A DNA stretch of 42,985 nucleotides from Polaromonas sp. (GTDB lineage Bacteria > Pseudomonadota > Gammaproteobacteria > Burkholderiales > Burkholderiaceae_C): NCBI GenBank assembly GCA_028292045.1, contig JAQGMZ010000159.1, positions 1 to 42,985 on the forward strand, read 5' to 3'. The translations under genes and the position numbers were made by a program. Of this stretch, positions 36,500 through 42,985 are shown one piece after another. The first letter of the stretch is position 1, and the number at the start of each line of letters is the position of its first letter. A model generated the notes under the pieces. It was not told the origin of the DNA, did no database searches, and was given only the letters and a program-made list of their open reading frames with translations.

Positions 36500-37720
36500 T
36501 TAATTCGGGTTGGTGAAGCGGTCGCCGATCTTGACGCCATCGGTCACCTGCAGGACCAGTGCATACGACAGCCGGTCAAAGGTGCTGAACACCATCAGCA
36601 GGCCGTTGCGTTCGTTCGGCAGCTTGATGCCGGGCCGGCTGCTGTCCGTTTTGTCCACGAGGCGCTCGCCGTCCTTCAGGATGGCCATGACATGGCCGCG
36701 CTCCAGACCATCGCGGCTGCCGCGGTTGATGACCACGATCTGATTTTCCGAAGCCCAGGCCACGGCATTGCCATAGACCGACACGATCTGCCCGGCGATG
36801 GCCGCCGAAGGCGCGCGCGGCACATAGCTGCGCAGTTCGCGCGGCGGCTCGGGCAGCAGGCGGTCGCCGACGCGCATTTCTTCCTTGGCCGCCACGATGT
36901 CGATGGTGGCGGGCACCTTTTCGACCTGCAATTTGCCGTCTTTGCCGGTGTTCTGGGCGGTGGATTCGCCGCGGACCAGTGCGGCCTTGCCGACGTAGTG
37001 CGCTTCATAGCCCAGAATTTCCTGGGTGGTCGGGTCTTTCAGCGGCGTGGCATTGCGAAACACGCGGTAATCCAGGGCATCGCCCTTGCGATCGGTCAGC
37101 GGCCGGCCCGGGGCGTCTCCACCCGCATACCCGCCCAGGGCATAGGCCCGGTCGCCGCGGCTCAGCAGCACCCGGCCTTCTTGCGCGGCCACGATGCGCG
37201 GCGCCTGCGAAAAAGTCAGCTCATCGACAATCAGCGGCTCGGCCAGGAAAGGCTCGATGGCCTGGGGCGCCAGCGTGGGAATCGACGTGTCTGCCAAGGA
37301 ATCGGAGCGGGTGCGGGGCGAAATCCGGACTGTGCTGGAAGGCATGCCGTCGCTGCCCGCGCGGCGGGTCCGCAGGGTTGCGCGGCCATTGGCCTTGTCC
37401 AGAAACAGCTGCTGGCCGGGATAGATGCGGTGCGGATTGCGGATGTCCTCCAGGTTCATTCCCCACAGTTCCGGCCAGCGCCAGGGACTTTTCAGGAACA
37501 TGCCCGAGATCGCCCACAGGGTGTCGCCTGACCGGACGGTGTACTGGTCAGGCGCATTGGGCATCAGGTCGGCCAGCGGTACGCCGGTGCTGGCCACCTG
37601 CGCGGCCTTGGCCTGCTGGGCCGGGGTGATAGGGAAGTTCTGGGCCTGCACGGCGGCTGAAAAGCACAGCAAAGCGGCGGCCATTGAAACAGGGCGGAAT
37701 CGACCAGAAATAGTGTGCAT
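36500..37720 (-). CDS. LysM domain periplasmic protein
   Basis: A 406-residue exported protein. The signal peptide is MHTISGRFRPVSMAAALLCFSAAVQAQ. A LysM peptidoglycan-binding domain lies at about residues 58-107 (YTVRSGDTLWAISGMFLKSPWRWPELWGMN ... IYPGQQLFL). A Ser/Arg-rich linker and a large C-terminal domain follow, with repeated strand-like blocks (GQIVSVYGNAVAWASENQIVVINRGSRDGLERGHVMAILKDG). It sits between dprA and def, an order I recall as common in related beta-proteobacteria. No catalytic domain is recognised; it probably binds the cell wall. The 197-bp gap to def on the other strand must hold both promoters; I see no clear consensus pair there. Confidence 0.9.
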   Translation of the reverse strand: MHTISGRFRPVSMAAALLCFSAAVQAQNFPITPAQQAKAAQVASTGVPLADLMPNAPDQYTVRSGDTLWAISGMFLKSPWRWPELWGMNLEDIRNPHRIYPGQQLFLDKANGRATLRTRRAGSDGMPSSTVRISPRTRSDSLADTSIPTLAPQAIEPFLAEPLIVDELTFSQAPRIVAAQEGRVLLSRGDRAYALGGYAGGDAPGRPLTDRKGDALDYRVFRNATPLKDPTTQEILGYEAHYVGKAALVRGESTAQNTGKDGKLQVEKVPATIDIVAAKEEMRVGDRLLPEPPRELRSYVPRAPSAAIAGQIVSVYGNAVAWASENQIVVINRGSRDGLERGHVMAILKDGERLVDKTDSSRPGIKLPNERNGLLMVFSTFDRLSYALVLQVTDGVKIGDRFTNPN

Positions 37721-37917
37721 CTTGGAGCTTGTTGGAACGGGCGGTGTTTACTTTGCGCTACAGGAAGATGCATTTTGCAATGCTTGTATCTGCGCAAATT
37801 TCCAGCGATTCTGTACCCAAGCCCCTGATTAAGCAATGATTAGCCGATTCTGAGAGGATTGCTGCCTTTAAAGACGGGGGAAAGTGGCGAAAATAGCGAC
37901 TTCTCCTTATTGTTGCC

Positions 37918-38439
37918 ATGACCCAACTCACCATCCTCCGCTACCCCGATCCGCGCCTGCACACCGTCGCCAGGCCTGTCGTCCAGTTCAATGCGCCCCT
38001 GCGCGAACTGGCCGGCGCCATGTTCCAGACCATGTATGAGGCCGAAGGCATCGGCCTGGCGGCCACCCAGGTCGATGTGCATGAGCAGTTGCTGGTCATC
38101 GACGTGAGCGAAGCCCATGACCAGCCGATGGTGCTGATCAATCCGGAAATCGTCTGGTCCAGTCCCGAGACGCGCACCGGTGACGAAGGCTGCCTGTCGG
38201 TGCCCGGCATCTACGACGGCGTGGAACGCTCGCTGGCGGTGAAGGTCGAGGCGTTTGATCTGGACGGCAAGCGCCGGGTGATTGAAGCCGAAGGCATGCT
38301 GGCGGTGTGCATCCAGCATGAAATGGACCATTTGAAGGGCAAGGTATTCGTTGAATACCTGTCGCCGCTCAAGCGCAACCGCATCAAGACCAAGCTGATC
38401 AAGCAACTCAAGGAAGAAGCGCGCGACGCCGTGGCCTGA
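37918..38439 (+). CDS. def: Peptide deformylase
   Basis: Removes the formyl group from N-terminal formyl-Met of new proteins. The 173-residue enzyme shows all three motifs: GIGLAATQV (the Ala-Thr-Gln form also found in E. coli Def), EGCLSVPG with metal ligand Cys92, and QHEMDHLKG with His134, catalytic Glu135 and His138. Length is normal. ATG 37918 begins [18 protein letters not shown]. fmt follows 42 bp later, the classic pair. Confidence 0.97.
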   Translation: MTQLTILRYPDPRLHTVARPVVQFNAPLRELAGAMFQTMYEAEGIGLAATQVDVHEQLLVIDVSEAHDQPMVLINPEIVWSSPETRTGDEGCLSVPGIYDGVERSLAVKVEAFDLDGKRRVIEAEGMLAVCIQHEMDHLKGKVFVEYLSPLKRNRIKTKLIKQLKEEARDAVA

Positions 38440-38481
38440 GCCGCAGTGCCGGGGCGCAGTCATTCTTTAGAATCAGGCCCC

Positions 38482-39444
38482 ATGCGCGTTATTTTTGCCG
38501 GTACCCCTGAATTTGCCCGTGTGGCGCTTGCCGAGCTGCACGGCGCCGGTTTCGAAATCCCGCTGGTTCTCAGCCAGCCCGACCGCCCCGCCGGCCGGGG
38601 CCTGAAGCTGCAGGCCTCTGCCGTCAAGCAGTGGGCCGAGCAGCATGGCATGGCCGTCGCGCAGCCGCGGAGCCTGCGCCTGGACGGCAAGTACCCTGAA
38701 GACGCCGCAGCCGCGCGCCAGGCCATCGGAGCGGCGCAGGCCGACGCCATGGTGGTTGCCGCCTACGGGCTGATCCTGCCGCAGTGGGTGCTCGACCTGC
38801 CGCCCCTGGGTTGCTTCAACATACACGCCTCGCTGCTGCCGCGCTGGCGGGGCGCCGCGCCGATTCACCGTGCGATCCAGGCCGGCGACCGGGAAACCGG
38901 CATCACCGTCATGCAGATGGATGCGGGACTGGACACCGGCGACATGCTGCTGGCAGAAAAACTGGTCATCGAAGACGCCGACACCACGGCCACGCTGCAC
39001 GACCGGCTGGCCGCGCTGGGCGGAAAAATGATCGTGCAGGCGCTGGAAATGGCCGGCAACAGCCAGCTGAACCCGGTGCGCCAGCCTGCAGAAGGTATCA
39101 GCTATGCCCGCAAGATTGAAAAAACCGAGGCGGCGGTGGACTGGACGCAGCCAGCCGCCGCCATCGACAGGCACATCCGCGCCATGACGCCCTTTCCGGG
39201 GGCCACGGCGCAGCTTGGGCCGGAGACGCTGAAATTATGGAGCGCTGCAATGGACGGCTGCCCACGGCCGCCCGGCATGCCCGACGGCGGTATTTTGTCT
39301 GCCAATGCCGAAGGCGTGCGGGTCGTTTGCGGCGATGGCGTGCTGGTGCTGACCGAACTCCAGCGCGCCGGCGGCAAGCGCCTGCGCGCCGCCGACTTCC
39401 TGCGCGGCTTTGCGCTGGCGCCCGGCATGGCGTTTGCAAAGTAA
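38482..39444 (+). CDS. fmt: Methionyl-tRNA formyltransferase
   Basis: Formylates initiator Met-tRNA using 10-formyltetrahydrofolate. The 320-residue protein starts [19 protein letters not shown] at ATG 38482. The catalytic region includes Asn113 and His115 in [17 protein letters not shown] and Asp151 in [10 protein letters not shown]. The C-terminal OB-like domain follows from about residue 210 ([15 protein letters not shown] ... [13 protein letters not shown]). The in-frame TTG/GTG region before 38482 is not needed. No Shine-Dalgarno is seen, and a TAGAAT element lies only 8 bp before the start. Confidence 0.97.
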   Translation: MRVIFAGTPEFARVALAELHGAGFEIPLVLSQPDRPAGRGLKLQASAVKQWAEQHGMAVAQPRSLRLDGKYPEDAAAARQAIGAAQADAMVVAAYGLILPQWVLDLPPLGCFNIHASLLPRWRGAAPIHRAIQAGDRETGITVMQMDAGLDTGDMLLAEKLVIEDADTTATLHDRLAALGGKMIVQALEMAGNSQLNPVRQPAEGISYARKIEKTEAAVDWTQPAAAIDRHIRAMTPFPGATAQLGPETLKLWSAAMDGCPRPPGMPDGGILSANAEGVRVVCGDGVLVLTELQRAGGKRLRAADFLRGFALAPGMAFAK

Positions 39445-39450
39445 GCCCCG

Positions 39451-40191
39451 GTGTTCCTGCGCGCCGCCTATTTCCGCCATGCCGAATTCCGCCAGGGCGT
39501 GCGCGACATGCTGTCGGTGGCGCCGGGTTTTGCCGCGTGGGGGCTGATGACCGGCGTGGCCATGGTCAAGTCGGGCATGAGCGTGGTCGAGGCGGGCTTG
39601 ATGACCGTGCTGGTCTTTGCCGGCAGCGCGCAGCTGGCCGCCATGCCGTTGCTGGTGGCGGGCGCGCCGGCCTGGGTAATACTGGCCACCGCCTTTTGCG
39701 TCAACCTGCGCTTTGTCGTGTTCAGCGCCCACCTGCGTGACTACCTGGTGCATTTGCCCTACGCGCAGCGCCTGCTGACCGGTTTTTTGACGACCGACCT
39801 GAGCTACATGCTGCTGGTCCGGCGTTTTCCGGTGCCCGCCCATACCCCGGAGCAACGCCTGGCCGAGCAGGCCTACCTGGCGGGCAACTGTGGGCTGTGC
39901 TGGGCCAACTGGGTCGGCAGCAGCCTGGTGGGCGTGGCGCTGGCCAATTACATCCCGGCCGACTGGGGGCTGGGCTTTGCCGGCATTCTCGCGCTGCTGG
40001 GCATTTCTTTTTCACTGGCCAGCTCGCGCCTGCGCATCGCCGCCGCCGCGGTGGCCGGGGCGGCGGCCGTCGCCTCGTTCGCGCTGCCGCTCAAGCTCAA
40101 CATCCTGGTGGCCATTGCGGCAGCGGTTGCGGTGTGCCTGGTGCTTGAAACTGCGGGCCGGCGCGGCGCCAGCCCGCCGGAGCAGCCATGA
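39451..40191 (+). CDS. AzlC family branched-chain amino acid exporter, large subunit
   Basis: A 246-residue inner-membrane protein with about 6-7 hydrophobic segments. The AzlC signature region is [56 protein letters not shown], and [13 protein letters not shown] is the usual second block. With the small AzlD partner it exports branched-chain amino acids in known cases; the substrate here is inferred. The start is GTG 39451, 6 bp after fmt; an ATG 60 bp further in is within the conserved part. It overlaps azlD by ATGA. Confidence 0.92.
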   Translation: MFLRAAYFRHAEFRQGVRDMLSVAPGFAAWGLMTGVAMVKSGMSVVEAGLMTVLVFAGSAQLAAMPLLVAGAPAWVILATAFCVNLRFVVFSAHLRDYLVHLPYAQRLLTGFLTTDLSYMLLVRRFPVPAHTPEQRLAEQAYLAGNCGLCWANWVGSSLVGVALANYIPADWGLGFAGILALLGISFSLASSRLRIAAAAVAGAAAVASFALPLKLNILVAIAAAVAVCLVLETAGRRGASPPEQP

Positions 40192-40523
40192 ACGAGACCG
40201 ATTTCTGGACGGTGGCCACCATAGCCGGCATGGGCGTGTTGACAGTGGTGGCCCGCTGCTTTTTCTTTCTGTCCGACAAGCCCTGGCGCCTGCCCGAACT
40301 GGCCCGGCGCGGCCTGGACTATGCGCCGATTGCCGCGCTGGCCGCAGTGATCGTTCCCGAAATCGTCATGACGCAAGGCCAGCTGATTGCCACCTGGCAA
40401 GACGCCCGGCTGTTTGGCGCCGCAGCCGGTGTGGCCTGGTATGTCTGGCGCCAGGGCGTGCTTGGCACCATTGTGTGCGGCATGGCGGTGTACCTGTCAT
40501 TGCACCTGGGGCTGGGTTGGTAG
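40188..40523 (+). CDS. AzlD domain protein, small subunit of amino acid exporter
   Basis: A 111-residue membrane protein with three to four hydrophobic segments ([70 protein letters not shown]), the typical AzlD layout including the [10 protein letters not shown] block. Its start overlaps the azlC stop by four bases (ATGA at 40188), so translation of the pair is probably coupled. Confidence 0.9.
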   Translation: MNETDFWTVATIAGMGVLTVVARCFFFLSDKPWRLPELARRGLDYAPIAALAAVIVPEIVMTQGQLIATWQDARLFGAAAGVAWYVWRQGVLGTIVCGMAVYLSLHLGLGW

Positions 40524-40539
40524 CGTGTGCCAGAGGCTG

Positions 40540-40566
40540 TTGGGTACCCTGGCCGACGCCTACAAT
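40540..40566 (+). promoter_or_regulatory. Putative promoter of pgk
   Basis: TTGGGT at 40540-40545 and TACAAT at 40561-40566 with a 15-bp spacer (or CTGTTG at 40537 with 18 bp), 55 bp before the pgk ATG. The spacer wording CCGACGC just before TACAAT is shared with the yajC promoter candidate. Confidence 0.5.
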
Positions 40567-40621
40567 TTCAGCCCACCGTCAATCGGCGGTTCATTCAATT
40601 GCCCTGTTTTGGAACTTGTCC

Positions 40622-41863
40622 ATGAATTTCATCCGTTTTTCCGATTTGTGCGCCAGCGGCCAGGTGGCCGGCAAGCGCGTGTTCATCCGCGCCGACCTGA
40701 ATGTGCCGCAGGATGCCAGCGGCGCCATCACCGAAGACACGCGCATCCGCGCATCAGGGCCCTGTTTGCAGATGGCGCTGGATGCCGGCGCGGCAGTCAT
40801 GGTCACCTCGCACCTGGGCCGTCCCACGGAAGGCGAATTCAGGCCGGCCGATTCGCTGGCGCCGGTTGCCAAACGCCTTGGTGAATTAATGCAGCGCGAG
40901 ATTCCTGTTGTGGCTAACTGGACCGATGGCGTGCAAGTCGAGCCCGGCCAGCTGGTGATGCTGGAAAACTGCCGCCTGAACAAAGGCGAGAAAAAAAACA
41001 ACGAAGCGCTGGCGCGCAAGATGGCCGCCCTGTGCGATATTTTTGTGCATGACGCCTTTGGCACGGCGCACCGGGCCGAAGCTTCAACCTACGGCATTGC
41101 GCAATATGCGCCGGTGGCCTGCGCCGGGCCGCTGCTGGCCGCCGAGATGGATGCCATCAGCGCCGCCTTTGCGCAACCGAAGCGGCCGCTGGTCGCCATC
41201 GTGGCCGGCAGCAAAGTCTCGACCAAGCTGACCATCCTGAAGGCGCTGGCCGAAAACGTCGACCAGCTCATCGTCGGCGGCGGCATTGCCAACACCTTCA
41301 TGCTGGCCGCCGGCCTGAACATCGGCAAAAGCCTGGCCGAACCCGATTTGCTGGCCGACGCCACCGCCGTGATCGCGGCCATGAAGGCGCGCGGCGCCGA
41401 GGTGCCGATTCCCACCGACGTGGTGTGCGCCAAGTCGTTTGCCGCGAATGCGCCCGCCACCGTCAAGTCTGCCGGCGAGGTGGAAGACGACGACCTGATC
41501 CTCGACATCGGGCCCGACACCACCGCCCGTCTGGCCGCGCAGCTCAAAAGCGCCGGCACCATCGTCTGGAACGGCCCGGTCGGCGTGTTTGAATTCGACG
41601 CGTTTGCCAAAGGCACCGAAGGCATCGCCCGCGCCATTGCCGAAAGCAGCGCCTTCAGCATCGCCGGCGGCGGCGACACGCTGGCGGCGATTGCCAAGTA
41701 CGGCATTGAACAAGACGTGGGCTACATCTCTACCGGCGGCGGCGCTTTTCTGGAAGTGCTGGAAGGCAAGACGCTGCCGGCCTTCGAGATCTTGCAGAAG
41801 CGGGCTGACAGCCGGCCTGCCTCGCCCGCCAGTCCGGCGCATGGTGCGGTACCTGTTTTGTAA
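40622..41863 (+). CDS. pgk: Phosphoglycerate kinase
   Basis: Glycolytic/gluconeogenic enzyme converting 1,3-bisphosphoglycerate and ADP to 3-phosphoglycerate and ATP. The 413-residue protein starts [31 protein letters not shown]. Substrate-binding [21 protein letters not shown], the hinge [37 protein letters not shown] and [12 protein letters not shown] are all present. The C-terminus has a ~15-residue Pro/Ala/Ser-rich extension after the final conserved block. ATG 40622 is selected because the conserved N-terminus begins there; the frame continues open upstream into azlD. pyk follows after 47 bp. Confidence 0.97.
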   Translation: MNFIRFSDLCASGQVAGKRVFIRADLNVPQDASGAITEDTRIRASGPCLQMALDAGAAVMVTSHLGRPTEGEFRPADSLAPVAKRLGELMQREIPVVANWTDGVQVEPGQLVMLENCRLNKGEKKNNEALARKMAALCDIFVHDAFGTAHRAEASTYGIAQYAPVACAGPLLAAEMDAISAAFAQPKRPLVAIVAGSKVSTKLTILKALAENVDQLIVGGGIANTFMLAAGLNIGKSLAEPDLLADATAVIAAMKARGAEVPIPTDVVCAKSFAANAPATVKSAGEVEDDDLILDIGPDTTARLAAQLKSAGTIVWNGPVGVFEFDAFAKGTEGIARAIAESSAFSIAGGGDTLAAIAKYGIEQDVGYISTGGGAFLEVLEGKTLPAFEILQKRADSRPASPASPAHGAVPVL

Positions 41864-41910
41864 CCGGATTCGTGTATAAACCGGAAACTAAATTACCAGG
41901 AGACACCCTT

Positions 41911-42985
41911 ATGACGCTTCGCGCCACCAAGATCGTTGCCACCCTCGGGCCGGCTTCCAGCAACCCGGTGCTGCTGGAAAAAATCATCCGCGCCGGCGTC
42001 AACGTGGTGCGGCTGAACTTCAGCCACGGATTGGCGCAGGACCACATCAACCTGGCGGCCGTGGTGCGCGAAGTGGCCCAGCGCGTCGGGCGGGAAGTCG
42101 CCATCATGGCCGACCTGCAGGGCCCCAAAATCCGGGTCGGCAAGTTTGCCGAAGGCCGGGTCATGCTGGTGCCGGGCGAAAAATTCATCCTGGACGCGTC
42201 CCGCACCGAGCCGGGCGACATCCGGGGCGTGGGCCTGGACTACAAGGAACTGCCGCGCGACGTGAAGGCCGGCGATGTGCTGCTGCTGAACGACGGCCTG
42301 ATCGTGCTGGTCATCGACGCGGTGCGCGGCGAAGAGGTGCACACCACCGTCAAGCTCGGCGGCGAGCTGTCGAACAACAAGGGCATCAACAAGCAGGGCG
42401 GCGGCCTGACCGCGCCGGCGCTGACCGCCAAGGACATGGAGGACATCAAGACCGCGATGAGCTTCCAGGCCGACTATGTGGCGGTGAGCTTTCCGAAAAA
42501 CGCCACCGACATGGAAATGGCGCGCCAGCTGTGCAACGTGGCGGCCGCGCCCTACCGGCACAAGCCCGGCCTGATCGCCAAGATCGAACGCGCCGAGGCG
42601 ATTCCGAAGCTCGAAGAAATCTTGAAGGTCAGCGACGGCATCATGGTGGCGCGTGGCGACCTGGCGGTCGAAGTCGGCAATGCCGCCGTGCCGGCGCTGC
42701 AAAAACGCATGATCAAGATGGCCCGGGCGGCTGACAAGGTCGTCATCACCGCCACCCAGATGATGGAAAGCATGATTCTGAACCCGGTGCCGACGCGCGC
42801 CGAGGTCAGCGACGTGGCCAATGCGGTGCTCGACGGCACCGATGCAGTGATGCTCAGCGCCGAGACCGCCGCTGGCCGCTTCCCGCTGGAAACCGTCGAG
42901 GAAATGGCCAAGATCTGCGAGGAAGCCGAGAAAGCCGAATACAAGGAACTGAGCGCCGATTTTTCCGGCAAGACCTTTACCCGCA
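41911..42985 (+). CDS. pyk: Pyruvate kinase, N-terminal part
   Basis: Converts phosphoenolpyruvate and ADP to pyruvate and ATP. 358 residues are visible and the frame is open at the right edge; the family is about 470-480 residues, so the C-terminal regulatory domain is mostly missing. Seen in order: [40 protein letters not shown], the B domain, [26 protein letters not shown], the [15 protein letters not shown] metal/substrate loop, and [50 protein letters not shown] 41911 has AGGAG at 41898-41902. The gap to pgk contains a GTATAAA stretch that may be an extra promoter -10, but no matching -35 is evident. Confidence 0.97.
   Translation, partial: MTLRATKIVATLGPASSNPVLLEKIIRAGVNVVRLNFSHGLAQDHINLAAVVREVAQRVGREVAIMADLQGPKIRVGKFAEGRVMLVPGEKFILDASRTEPGDIRGVGLDYKELPRDVKAGDVLLLNDGLIVLVIDAVRGEEVHTTVKLGGELSNNKGINKQGGGLTAPALTAKDMEDIKTAMSFQADYVAVSFPKNATDMEMARQLCNVAAAPYRHKPGLIAKIERAEAIPKLEEILKVSDGIMVARGDLAVEVGNAAVPALQKRMIKMARAADKVVITATQMMESMILNPVPTRAEVSDVANAVLDGTDAVMLSAETAAGRFPLETVEEMAKICEEAEKAEYKELSADFSGKTFTR

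Noticed and set aside
37918-38439. Variant Thr in the first deformylase motif (AATQ rather than AAPQ)
   Set aside because: The same wording occurs in E. coli Def, so it is a normal variant.

Overview
The window is GC-rich (high GC at third codon positions, long antisense shadow frames) and reads as a chromosomal segment of a beta-proteobacterium in the Burkholderiales, probably Comamonadaceae and possibly Polaromonas-like. That placement is inferred from gene order (glnE / yhdP / nitrilase; smg-dprA-LysM // def-fmt; yajC-secD-secF; AzlCD / pgk / pyk) and protein style; no search was run. Genes are densely packed, with no tRNA, rRNA, CRISPR array or insertion sequence visible. Both ends cut genes: glnE on the left and pyk on the right.

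Left part (1-10.8 kb): N-terminal half of glnE (minus strand), diverging from a tight co-directional run of yhdP (AsmA-like envelope protein), a nitrilase-family amidase, a PAS sensor kinase and its FixJ/LuxR-type response regulator. A 54-residue single-span membrane protein (minus strand) and the lytic transglycosylase mltA face away from each other with overlapping start codons. mltA is followed by a small lipoprotein resembling MliC-type lysozyme inhibitors.

Middle (10.8-24.5 kb): phoX, a Tat-exported phosphatase behind a recognisable three-unit Pho box and followed by a strong terminator. A roughly 590-bp non-coding stretch then leads to the most distinctive locus: a 1397-residue type I secretion substrate with about 150-residue repeats, followed by two consecutive complete PrtD-type ABC transporters, an HlyD-type adaptor and a TolC-type outer-membrane channel. 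This is a self-contained surface-protein/export cassette. The substrate lacks the usual glycine-rich calcium-binding nonapeptides.

Right part (24.5-43 kb): an Lrp-family regulator diverging from a large fused indolepyruvate ferredoxin oxidoreductase; the Sec accessory operon yajC-secD-secF, in which secF carries an in-frame TAG after codon 76; a DUF1631 protein; smg, dprA and a LysM protein on the minus strand; def-fmt; an AzlC/AzlD amino-acid exporter pair; and glycolytic pgk followed by pyk.

The best leads are the tandem-ABC type I secretion cassette with its nonapeptide-free substrate, the interrupted secF, the Pho box in front of phoX, the overlapping divergent starts at 9210-9213, and a near-identical promoter core shared by yajC and pgk.
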